Positions 30,701-37,823 of a stretch of DNA of 64,000 bases are shown one piece after another. Below the pieces are notes generated by a model that was given only the letters and a program-made list of their open reading frames with translations, made no database searches and was not told the origin of the DNA. The translations under genes were made by a program, and so were the position numbers. Origin of the DNA: Maribellus maritimus (GTDB lineage Bacteria; Bacteroidota; Bacteroidia; Bacteroidales; Prolixibacteraceae); assembly GCF_022267315.1 (NCBI RefSeq), contig NZ_JAIKLE010000029.1, positions 20,117 to 84,116 on the forward strand. The letters are read 5' to 3'. Positions within the stretch are counted from its first letter, which is position 1, and each line of letters opens with the position of its first letter.

Positions 30701-32112
30701 CCTTCAACCCCCTGAAGGGCTAAAACAGGAATAAATACAATTAGAATAATGATTTGACCAAAGAAAGCCGAGTTCATCATTTTACTTGCAGAATTAAACG
30801 CTATCTCGTTTCGTTCAGGCAAACCCAATTTTTTTCCGATAAATTCTTTTCTGTGTAGGTGGAAAATCATGCTTTCTACAATAATAACAGCACCGTCAAT
30901 TAATATTCCAAAATCGATAGCACCTAAACTCATTAAGTTAGCCCAGACACCAAAGATTTTCATCATGATAAATGAAAAGAGCAAGGCGAGCGGTATAGTG
31001 GATGCAACCAGTAGTCCTCCACGCATGTTTCCAAGGAATATCACCAGCACAAAAATCACAATTAGCGCCCCTAGTGAAAGGTTTTCTGCAACCGTTGAGG
31101 TCGTACTTTTAATTAGTTTACTCCGGTCGAGAAAAGGTTTAATTTTTACCCCTTCCGGCATCGATTTCTCGATTAATGCTAAACGTTCCTTAACATCTTT
31201 AATAACATTATTTGAATTTTCACCTTTTAGCATCATCACAATACCGCCCACAGCTTCACCTTTTCCGTCTTTGGTAAAAGCACCGTAACGAACAAAACTC
31301 CCAAAGCGCACTTCAGCAACATCGCGAATAAATACTGGCTGATTGTTGACTGTGGCTACAGGGGTATTTCGAATATCATCGAGGGAACGCATTAAACCTT
31401 CTCCACGAATAAAATTAGCCTGGTAGTTTTTTTCAATGTAAGCACCCCCTGTGTTTTGATTGTTATCTTCCAATGCTTCAAAAATATCGGACATGGTTAG
31501 GTTCATGCTGCGAAGCTTATCCGGGTTTAGGGCTATTTCGTATTGTTTCCCACGTCCACCAAAGGAGTTTACCTCCACCACACCGGGGAGCATTGCCATT
31601 TGTCGTTTGATAATCCACTCCTGCATTGTCCTCAAGTCCATGTCGTTGTATATGGTATCGTATCCGGGCTGTACTTCTAGGGTATATTGAAGAATTTCAC
31701 CCAAACCAGTACTGATAGGTGCCATAAATGGCTCAGCAAAACCTTCAGGGATTTTTTCCTTTATTTCTGCCAGGGATTCGCTTACCAGCTGACGTGGCAG
31801 ATATGTTCCCATATTGTCTTTAAAAACAATGGTAACAACCGACAACCCAAATCTTGAAACCGAACGTATTTCGGTAACACCTGGAAGATTGGCAACAGCT
31901 AACTCTACCTGATAAGTAACGAATTTCTCAATATCTTCCGTACCTAGGTTAGGAGCTGTAGTAATTACCTGAACCTGATTGTTGGTAATATCGGGATTGG
32001 CATCTAGCGGCACTTTGGTCATCGACCAAAGTCCTCCTATAATTAGCCCTATGGTCATTAAACTAATAAGGGCTTTATTTTTTATTGAAAATGAAATTAT
32101 ATTGTTTATCAT
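27766..32112 (-). CDS. czcA: CzcA/CusA-type heavy-metal RND pump fused to a TolC-like outer-membrane factor
   Basis: 1448 residues, about 400 longer than ordinary CzcA (near 1040). Residues 1-1040 form the RND pump, including the HME-type span motif DFGILIDGAVIIVE near 404 and the duplicated 12-span layout. A hydrophobic stretch near 1045-1070 (VIALVILFGSIGLSNVAKAQ) would act as an extra span or internal signal. The remaining part is a TolC/CzcC-like domain of paired coiled-coil helices (LEQAINTAKENYPSIKASSMEVE and later repeats). This fusion joins inner-membrane pump and outer-membrane exit duct in one polypeptide and is known in Bacteroidota. It likely expels Co2+, Zn2+, Cd2+ or Cu+. Confidence 0.93.
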   Translation of the reverse strand: MINNIISFSIKNKALISLMTIGLIIGGLWSMTKVPLDANPDITNNQVQVITTAPNLGTEDIEKFVTYQVELAVANLPGVTEIRSVSRFGLSVVTIVFKDNMGTYLPRQLVSESLAEIKEKIPEGFAEPFMAPISTGLGEILQYTLEVQPGYDTIYNDMDLRTMQEWIIKRQMAMLPGVVEVNSFGGRGKQYEIALNPDKLRSMNLTMSDIFEALEDNNQNTGGAYIEKNYQANFIRGEGLMRSLDDIRNTPVATVNNQPVFIRDVAEVRFGSFVRYGAFTKDGKGEAVGGIVMMLKGENSNNVIKDVKERLALIEKSMPEGVKIKPFLDRSKLIKSTTSTVAENLSLGALIVIFVLVIFLGNMRGGLLVASTIPLALLFSFIMMKIFGVWANLMSLGAIDFGILIDGAVIIVESMIFHLHRKEFIGKKLGLPERNEIAFNSASKMMNSAFFGQIIILIVFIPVLALQGVEGKMFIPMAMTFGFAILGVILLCLTYIPMMASIFLRAPKTDKKTWGERAISKIEKVYTPIITWALQKGKLIIGIAAILLIAGGFLFSRMGAEFIPQLDEGDLAMHMFLKPGTALSEVTNASTKIEKLLLEKFPDEVESAQTRIGVADVPTDPMPIDIGDVFILLKPIDEWTKAETKEKLVDKIRDEVSIFPGINYEFSQPIEMRFNELLTGIREDVAIKLYGDDLDVLADKAEEISGLIAGIPGIAGIKAEATRGLPQITVNYNRTKLGQYGLKIKDLNTVVETAFSGGVAGVIYEGERMFDLVVRLDEAHRQSIDDIRSLFVDTPNGGQVPLKEVADISYRPGPMQISRDNTNRRTYVGINVEGRDVKSLVTEIQQKLDEKLKLPSGYYIRYGGAFENLERASKRLTLVVPLALALIFMLVFFAIKSFKQTLMIYIAIPFAAVGGIISLYLRGMPFSISAGVGFIVLFGVAVLNGLVLISGFNELKEEGKLSLAEIIKQGSIRRIRPIFLTASTDILGFLPMAISTSAGAEVQRPLATVVIGGMLTSTLLTLIVLPVLYKMVESGKRYIKMPQLNTTVIALVILFGSIGLSNVAKAQDGITITLEQAINTAKENYPSIKASSMEVERQKFLKATGYDLGKTSISIGKEEVGNGALGIQNNVGISQTEIDLFAIPAKIGLAGSRIGLAESQQQLTEKTLERDVSLAWFSALSSKKQLQLYLQLDSIYTNFLKAAELRYKTQATSKVEFLSATAKYQELMVNIKQAQSRYDASLQQLNQYLLFSQDIDIAVPESDWISDLLSLQPTASLKKAPILNLYENQVKVSNAERKAEKANLFPKIDLGYTMQSVDGQSGFYGWQAGISVPLLFFSQAGKNKASRINYKISELRYQQKELEINAVYRELFNRYKSIKEVLNYYKTDALPLADEQITAANLGYRLGSLDYVQFIQNMESAINTRREYLSRLTEYYEIKEQLKYIIGQ

Positions 32113-32115
32113 CTC

Positions 32116-32613
32116 CTACTGATTTTTATTTGCTACTGCAATCGATTTTTTATTAGATTCATAATATTTATTGAATGTGTCTTGATTTTTAAAGTACACC
32201 AATTCGGGCTTTCCCTTTTGCTCAAGACCGATTAACGCATTTGCTTTATTTATTGAATCGCCAGAAAAAGCATCAGGCACAATTGCAACTTCTTTAAAGT
32301 GTCGTTGCAAATGATTAAAATCTTTTTCACTACAAAATGAATAAACCTTTTCGTTGTACTGATATCTCTGTGTCTTGTGTTTTTGCAAGAGATTGTTTCC
32401 CATACATGTCCATTCATCCGGGACTTTTTTACCAAACCATGCCCATTGGTGGTAGAGCAAACGGGTATCACACCCATAAGTGTAAAATACAAGAACTGAA
32501 ATAGTGACAAGTAACAACGTGCTAAATATAAGTGTCAGACTTCTGTTAAACTTCCTATCTTTAATTCGTTGTATTTCCCTTAATTGCTCTTTGCTTAATT
32601 TTTTTCCTTTCAT
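32116..32613 (-). CDS. Small membrane-anchored protein in the metal operon
   Basis: About 165 residues from the ATG at 32613 (a longer frame reaches 32637). A basic N-terminus (MKGKKLSKEQLREIQRIKDRKFNR) precedes one membrane span, SLTLIFSTLLLVTISVLVFY, so the rest is probably periplasmic. There, CMGNN and YSFCSEKDFN hold two Cys about 25 residues apart, recalling TRASH/YHS or NosL-like metal sites; this resemblance is weak. It ends 3 bp before czcA, so it is translated with the pump. It may be a periplasmic metal chaperone or sensor; no family was recognised. Confidence 0.7.
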   Translation of the reverse strand: MKGKKLSKEQLREIQRIKDRKFNRSLTLIFSTLLLVTISVLVFYTYGCDTRLLYHQWAWFGKKVPDEWTCMGNNLLQKHKTQRYQYNEKVYSFCSEKDFNHLQRHFKEVAIVPDAFSGDSINKANALIGLEQKGKPELVYFKNQDTFNKYYESNKKSIAVANKNQ

Positions 32614-32731
32614 TGCTAAAAAGATTAGGTTAAACAATGTTCCGCAATATTGTATCTTAGATATACTATTACATCTAAAAATAAATTAGATGAAGATTTA
32701 CTAATCGTTCATCCTTTCAAAAAGTTTTAGA

Positions 32732-33037
32732 TTATATCTTAGGAGGTCTCCACAGAAAAATAGGGGCAGATAATACAGAACTGTCAATATATGTAATAGA
32801 AGTTCCTATTAATTTTGTAAAGTGTGAAAAGTAATGGTAATTGGCCGGATGGCTTATTGTTTGGCAACAGTTGCAAGTACAAAATGGGGAGCAGCTGTCA
32901 ATATGTTCCAAATGCATATCCGCTATTTCAACAGATACATTGCCTGATTTATTTTCAGTATGTACATCGTCACATGGGAGTATAATTAGCCCCAGGATAT
33001 AAATCGACAATATTGCTGAAAAGAGTTTCATATTCAA
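32732..33037 (-). CDS. DUF6660-like exported Cys-rich protein
   Basis: 101 residues. An N-terminal signal (MKLFSAILSIYILGLIILPC) is followed by a Cys/His cluster: HLEHIDSCSPFCTCNCCQTISH, five Cys and several His in 22 residues, a clear candidate metal-binding patch. Similar short proteins (DUF6660) precede metal efflux operons in many Bacteroidota. It lies 56 bp after the Fur-type regulator, with the perfect inverted repeat 33081-33108 between them. It may bind metal in the periplasm before hand-over to the RND pump. Confidence 0.78.
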   Translation of the reverse strand: MNMKLFSAILSIYILGLIILPCDDVHTENKSGNVSVEIADMHLEHIDSCSPFCTCNCCQTISHPANYHYFSHFTKLIGTSITYIDSSVLSAPIFLWRPPKI

Positions 33038-33080
33038 TTGTAACTAACAACGACAAAAATAGACAAAAGTTCGTGCAACC

Positions 33081-33108
33081 AAATTGCAAATATCATTTTT
33101 TGCAATTT
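33081..33108. promoter_or_regulatory. Perfect 10-bp inverted repeat upstream of the metal operon (candidate regulator site)
   Basis: AAATTGCAAA (33081-33090) and TTTGCAATTT (33099-33108) are exact reverse complements with an 8-base spacer. The right arm overlaps the last codons of the Fur-type gene; the left arm lies 44 bp upstream of the DUF6660 start. It could be a Fur/Zur operator for the efflux genes, or a hairpin at the end of the regulator mRNA (which lacks a good T-tract). Confidence 0.5.
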
Positions 33109-33506
33109 GAACATATTCCTTTAACAACCATATTTACACTTTTTAGCGAGAAATTGGGAGGAAGACTAATTTCAGGAATGGACAATTCGTGAAGACAATA
33201 AGTGCTCTCACACTTTGTGCATAGAAAGTGTACATGAAGGTCTTCCGGTTGGCATTCACACGATTCATGACATAACGCATATTTTACAGAACCTGTTCCA
33301 TCATCTATCCCGTGAATTAGTTTCTTTGCTTCGAAAGTCTTTAAAGTACGGTACAACGTTGCTTTATCTGCCTTTTCGAATTTTTGTTCCAATTCAGACA
33401 GACTTATCGCTGTCTTCTGGTCAGTCAAAACCTGCAATACCAACTGGCGCATTGCGGTTGGTTTTATATTTCTGGACTTTAAATTTTTATCAATCACATC
33501 TCCCAA
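33093..33506 (-). CDS. Fur-family metalloregulator
   Basis: 137 residues. The N-terminal winged helix has KPTAMRQLVLQVLTD and ADKATLYRTLKTFE (recognition helix region). The C-terminal dimerisation domain has CECQPEDLHVHFLCTKCESTYCLHEL, with CxxC pairs and a second CSNC near the end, the structural zinc motifs of Fur/Zur proteins, plus His in the sensory site. It is the first gene of the metal island on the - strand, so it most likely responds to the exported metal or to Zn/Fe and controls the genes after it. Confidence 0.92.
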   Translation of the reverse strand: MGDVIDKNLKSRNIKPTAMRQLVLQVLTDQKTAISLSELEQKFEKADKATLYRTLKTFEAKKLIHGIDDGTGSVKYALCHESCECQPEDLHVHFLCTKCESTYCLHELSIPEISLPPNFSLKSVNMVVKGICSNCKK

Positions 33507-33680
33507 TTTGATATTATACTACAAGACATTTTACGGTGAAAAATAGTCACGTAAATTTTGTGCCAAAAAATACTTTTTCAAAATCGTCCAATAAAATAAA
33601 TATTTGTAATTAAAATAACTAACGACAAACTATTCTATATTAATACCTTTCTAATAAGCCTGTGATGAAATAGCCTTTTG

Positions 33681-34580
33681 CTACTCCACTACCCAATAAA
33701 CTTTCAACCTATCTACTTCCTGCCGGTGTTTTGCCAGATTTTGTGTTTTCAGTTTGTTAACGTTAAGTAGTTTCCATTGCACAGAAGGAAAATCCCTGAA
33801 ATCAGAGTAAGCTGATTTTTCCCATTGCGGGTCGCCTTCTTCAAAACTAATAAGGAATGCTTTGTCTTCTTCGCTCAGCATTGCGTTAATAAATGCGATA
33901 AGCTTTTCCCGTGCGGTTTCGTAGTTCTCATAAGTAAAAGGAATGTCTGTCATACCGCGAAACTGGTTTTCCAGGGCTTCCTGCTGGTTTATCGCGTGGG
34001 GTGCTAAAGATTCAATAAACGGTTTGTCGCTTCCTAGCAGGGCAAACATAAAACCTCGTTTCAAATTGTCGATTTTATCAGGTTCCATATAATTGTAGTC
34101 GAACAAATCGCGCGGATGCTGGCGGCTGAGGGCTGCTGCAATTTTTCCACCATACAACTGTCCAACGGGCACGATTCGTGCTTTGCAGTACATCCCAAAC
34201 TCTGCCTGCGCTTTATTGCATAATGGCATTTCAATTGTGGCCCCGATAATGCCCCGTTTAATCCCGTTTACTTCAATTTTTACCGTGCTCCGTCCCAATG
34301 TGCATAAAAGCTTATTGGGTACCGGACGAATATTAATGTTCGGCACAGCCCGTTGCAACTGCTGACTGATTGCAGCCAGCTTTTTGTTGATTTTTGCCAG
34401 GCTTTCGTCCCGCGGACCAAGCGGAATATAAGTTAAATCCACATCCACAGAATAACGCGGAAGGTCTTTGATAAACAGGTTTATGGCCGTACCACCATGA
34501 ACCGCAAAATCTTCCTCGCGGTAGATTATAGGTAATATGCGGAGTAAAAGCCTGACCTGTTCTTTATAGAGGTTATTCAT
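33681..34580 (-). CDS. AbiEii/AbiGii-family nucleotidyltransferase toxin
   Basis: 299 residues. The nucleotidyltransferase core is visible at the N-terminus: FAVHGGTAINLFIKDLPRYSVDVDLTY, with GG followed by the paired Asp of DVDL. Members of AbiEii transfer nucleotides (for example to tRNA) and stall growth, giving phage-abortive or plasmid-stabilising effect. The gene overlaps its antitoxin partner upstream by 8 bases. It sits between the metal cargo and the relaxase gene, where it could stabilise the element in the host. Confidence 0.88.
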   Translation of the reverse strand: MNNLYKEQVRLLLRILPIIYREEDFAVHGGTAINLFIKDLPRYSVDVDLTYIPLGPRDESLAKINKKLAAISQQLQRAVPNINIRPVPNKLLCTLGRSTVKIEVNGIKRGIIGATIEMPLCNKAQAEFGMYCKARIVPVGQLYGGKIAAALSRQHPRDLFDYNYMEPDKIDNLKRGFMFALLGSDKPFIESLAPHAINQQEALENQFRGMTDIPFTYENYETAREKLIAFINAMLSEEDKAFLISFEEGDPQWEKSAYSDFRDFPSVQWKLLNVNKLKTQNLAKHRQEVDRLKVYWVVE

Positions 34581-35343
34581 AATTTTTCAGTTCTTCAGGT
34601 ATTACTATCTGGTATTTGCTGTCGTAAACACCGTTCGGTATAATTTCCCGTTTCCCGCTCCCTGTATCTATTTTCTGCAAATCCAGGTCGCTGAACCAGG
34701 CATGAGCGGCTTTTTCTGCCATATACAGGAACAGACGTTTCATTTTTACTGATGTATTCTGTTCCAGCAAGGCCTGTACCGTGCCGGGGCGAAGCGCAGT
34801 TAATTGTTCCATCACATAATACAAGTCCATGAGGTTGTACTGCCGCGGAGCAAGGTTCAGGCATTCCATAAAAGCCCGTTCCGGGGTGGAAACCAGTATT
34901 TCAAATGCCCCCTGCATCATCGGGGTTATACCGGTATCTGTATCAAAGTACTCAGAGGTAACCAATAATAAGTCCACACCCCAGTTATGTTTTTTGAGCC
35001 AGGATGGAACCCACTCATCTTTCGGATGTCCAACATATACAACAGGCCTTCCCATTGGAACAAAATGCGTATAACCGGCCAGTTCCAGTGCCGTTAAGCC
35101 GCCAACATAAAAGTGTTTGTGAGTTTGTTTATTCATGGAAGATAGTGCACCATATATGCCCGGATTTTCGCCAGTACGTGCCATCACACCAGCGCCGATG
35201 GGTCTTAGCCATTCCGAATCTCGATACCGCCGTTGTAGATCATAAGATATACCGTTTTCTCTCATCCACGATGAAAAGAACAGGCTTCCCGAAGGCAACT
35301 TCTGTAGTAATTGGTTTATTTTTATTGGCGTAAATGTACTCAT
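34573..35343 (-). CDS. AbiEi-type antitoxin (type IV system)
   Basis: 256 residues from the ATG at 35343, chosen because the upstream extension (VYIFEYICT) is unsupported. The N-terminal SLFFSSWMRENGISYDLQRRYRDSEWLRPIGAGVMAR is a winged HTH that binds the promoter and autoregulates. The central HFYVGGLTALELAGYTHFVP and the ALLEQNT... region match the AbiEi C-terminal antitoxin fold. Its overlap with the toxin gene supports coupled production. It counteracts AbiEii and represses the pair, according to the known family. Confidence 0.88.
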   Translation of the reverse strand: MSTFTPIKINQLLQKLPSGSLFFSSWMRENGISYDLQRRYRDSEWLRPIGAGVMARTGENPGIYGALSSMNKQTHKHFYVGGLTALELAGYTHFVPMGRPVVYVGHPKDEWVPSWLKKHNWGVDLLLVTSEYFDTDTGITPMMQGAFEILVSTPERAFMECLNLAPRQYNLMDLYYVMEQLTALRPGTVQALLEQNTSVKMKRLFLYMAEKAAHAWFSDLDLQKIDTGSGKREIIPNGVYDSKYQIVIPEELKNYE

Positions 35344-35399
35344 AGTACAAATATACTCAAAAATATAAACCAAAATAGTATCCGGTTGGAATATATCAT

Positions 35400-36662
35400 T
35401 TATGTCTGCCTTCCATATCTCCGTTTTTTCTTTTTACGCTTTTTGCGAAGTTGTTGCTGATTTTCAATATATGATTCCGGTTCCGGTGAAAAAATTGAGA
35501 ACAGGCTGCTGATGGCGGATTCAATATGCTTGGCCTGATTGTTAGCCTGTGAAAACGGTTCAGCCGGAGGCGAGAACGGTTCTTTTTCGCCCGCCTGTTT
35601 TGTGTGTCCTTTGACTGCCGGGGACTCTCTAAACAGGTCATTAAATACATTGGCAGAAAACTCTTTGCCCAGCCTGGAACCGTTCAGTACACAACGGCTT
35701 TGATGGTCGATAAAAGTTACCCCGGTAATCCGCCCTGTATTATTTCGCCGGAGATATAAGTCAATATCCTTTTCCAGTAACTTTTGGCGTAGTTCCGTTT
35801 CACTTCCGGCTTCTCCCATTGCCTTGGCAACCAATGGGCGCAGTCTTTCCCGGTATCCCTTTTCTTTTATCAGGATGGCGGATTTCTCCATCCGCTCTTC
35901 GAGAGCAGTGAATCCAACTGTTTTTCCGAAAGCAGATGATTTGATCGGCATGCCGGCTTTGTTCCCTTCGCTGGCCAGTGCCGAATAAAGCAATCCCCGG
36001 TAAGGCTTTCCATTCCTCGTTCCCTGCACTTCTTCCACACCGATCTTGTAAAGAGATAACAGTGCCCGGTATTCTCCCATGGTCTGGAACCGGTAGATCG
36101 AAACAGCCGGCTTAATGACCGAACCGATTTGATTTTTCAAATCGCCTTTTGCCACATCGACGGGCTTAAACTGTCCTTGTTCCAGTTGTTTTTGTCCTTT
36201 GGCGCGGTGCAGGCCGTATTTCTTTTCCAGTTTTTCAGTCGCAGCTACACTTCGTAAATTGCGTTTGCTGTCATTAATTTTTTTACCCTCGCTATCCACC
36301 TGTAGCGAAACGATATGGATATGTTCCCGCCCGATATCGGAGTGTTTGAAGATAAGGTATGGTTGAGCGCCGTAGCCCATCTGCTGCAGATACTCACTCC
36401 CGATGTCTGCCAGTTGTTCATTTGTCAAATTATCATCCGGGTGTGGGTTGAGCGATATATGAATGACCGGTTTTTCTGTCCAGTAATGCGATGGTAACCA
36501 GCGGTTAAAAGCTTCGGTACACGCTGCCACCCTAAAACGGCCATCTTCCGGTTCCGGGATGATATTCGATGCAAGCACTTTTCCTAAGCCTTCGTTTACC
36601 TTCTCCTGGTTGTAGGCAAGTGCGCCGTAAATGTCTTTTCCGGTGGTTATTTTGGCAATCAT
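35400..36662 (-). CDS. mobB: Relaxase MobB (MOB_P/HUH-type)
   Basis: 420 residues. The N-terminus (MIAKITTGKDIYGALAYNQEK) gives the Tyr-containing start; HISLNPHPDD is motif II-like; and KHSDIGREHIHIVS near residues 105-118 is the metal-binding HUH motif. The rest is basic and ends with RKKRKKKKRR, which fits DNA binding. It nicks oriT and stays covalently attached to the transferred strand. The matching accessory protein (mobA) is 6 bp upstream, and oriT is expected in the noncoding stretch beyond it. Confidence 0.93.
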   Translation of the reverse strand: MIAKITTGKDIYGALAYNQEKVNEGLGKVLASNIIPEPEDGRFRVAACTEAFNRWLPSHYWTEKPVIHISLNPHPDDNLTNEQLADIGSEYLQQMGYGAQPYLIFKHSDIGREHIHIVSLQVDSEGKKINDSKRNLRSVAATEKLEKKYGLHRAKGQKQLEQGQFKPVDVAKGDLKNQIGSVIKPAVSIYRFQTMGEYRALLSLYKIGVEEVQGTRNGKPYRGLLYSALASEGNKAGMPIKSSAFGKTVGFTALEERMEKSAILIKEKGYRERLRPLVAKAMGEAGSETELRQKLLEKDIDLYLRRNNTGRITGVTFIDHQSRCVLNGSRLGKEFSANVFNDLFRESPAVKGHTKQAGEKEPFSPPAEPFSQANNQAKHIESAISSLFSIFSPEPESYIENQQQLRKKRKKKKRRYGRQT

Positions 36663-36668
36663 ACAAGG

Positions 36669-37103
36669 CTATTTCTGTAAATATTTTTCCTCAAACTCTT
36701 TTGTCAAGGCGATGATTTGCTGCCCGATTATTGCTAATTCAGTGGTCAGTTTTTCAAGTTTAAAGAGCACTGCGAGGGCTTTTTTATGCGAGAAATTGCT
36801 GTGCAATTCTTTTACAACTTGGTTGTAATTGGTTCCCACTCCCCGGAACTGTGCATAAAAAGTGGTCAGTTTAGCCACGTATTCGAGTGCCGCCCGGTCT
36901 GTTTTCACCACATGGAACGGCTGGCCGAATACCCTTGCTTTGATAAAAACAGCTTTTGCTTTTACCCCCGATTGTTCGAATAATGCCAGGAAACGGGCAT
37001 ATTCCCGGGCGTTAAAGCGTACCATGACGCACTCTGTTACGGGGTCGCTTTTGGCAGGGCGTCCCCCTTTTCGCCTTCGGCCTTTTGTATTTTCCTGTTT
37101 CAT
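36669..37103 (-). CDS. mobA: MobA relaxosome accessory protein
   Basis: 144 residues. A basic N-terminus with RRRKGGRPAKSD is followed by VTECVMVRFNAREYARFLALFEQSG, typical of the ribbon-helix-helix accessory protein found beside Bacteroides relaxases. The helical C-terminal part reads FKLEKLTTELAIIGQQIIALTKEF. It helps the relaxase find and open oriT. It is the first gene of the mob operon; a CACTAAAATATCCG leader stands just in front of its start at 37105-37118 (- strand). Confidence 0.87.
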   Translation of the reverse strand: MKQENTKGRRRKGGRPAKSDPVTECVMVRFNAREYARFLALFEQSGVKAKAVFIKARVFGQPFHVVKTDRAALEYVAKLTTFYAQFRGVGTNYNQVVKELHSNFSHKKALAVLFKLEKLTTELAIIGQQIIALTKEFEEKYLQK

Positions 37104-37823
37104 CTGTCGGATATTTTAGTGTTTCAAAAATCCGATACCATAATGCAGTCATTGTTACTGTCCTTATCAAAAAGCAGCGACTTCGGAGCCTCCTTTTCTC
37201 CCCTTGCGGGCAAGCGGTTTTGGGTTACGTGAAATGAAATGAGTAACTCAAAACACAGCTTGCTATTTGCCACTTTGCAAATACAATCTGTCCGCAATCC
37301 GGACAGATAAATTGACGGGCTGCAAAAATGATGGATAGCAGTCTGACCTGTTACCGGTATCGAACCGGAGGCAAAGTTATCGGTCTTTGTAACCGACTGT
37401 ACAACATATATCTACGCCAAAAGATGTCATTCCGACGCCACAAGATGCCACCTGCCGCAAGGCCTGTTTAAACGGGATTTTATTGGCTTTTATTTGCATG
37501 AGGTTTTAAAAATATGACTGATTATGCAACTGATTGATGGTAGGATAAAATGGCTGAAAAATTTATTGAACAGCAGGATGTATGAGAGGCTTGTTAAAGG
37601 TCCCTTCATAAAGTTATCCGGCCAGTTGAATAATAAACAACCGGATGTGTGGACAATCATACGGACAGTTATTAAAATATTCAAACGGCCAATCGTTCAA
37701 AGAACCAAACAGGTCATGTGGCCTGACAGATGTTTTTATGCCCGGTTATCTGTCTATTTACCCAATCAGTCTGCAAATCAGAGGTATAATCAACTGTATG
37801 TATAACTTATTAAATGATTAAAA
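37104..37823. other. Probable oriT and divergent promoter region between mobA and traA
   Basis: About 720 bp without a convincing gene, between the mob operon (-) and the tra operon (+), where oriT is expected. Visible structures: an imperfect long hairpin 37211-37262 (CAAGCGGTTTTGGGTTAC against GTAACTCAAAACACAGCTTG); a perfect 8-bp palindrome TCTGTCCG/CGGACAGA at 37287-37306; a direct pair of 15-bp elements, CGCCAAAAGATGTCA at 37415 and CGCCACAAGATGCCA at 37436, spaced by 21 bp. Short frames on both strands at 37490-37805 look non-coding. The nic site cannot be fixed by eye. Confidence 0.65.

Noticed and set aside
37320..37400. tRNA-like GGTATCGAACCGG sequence in the oriT region
   Set aside because: Only a T-arm-like fragment; no acceptor stem or anticodon arm could be drawn.
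37490..37805. Short frames on both strands in the mobA-traA gap
   Set aside because: They cross each other, have no family-like pattern or plausible leader, and lie in the expected oriT region.
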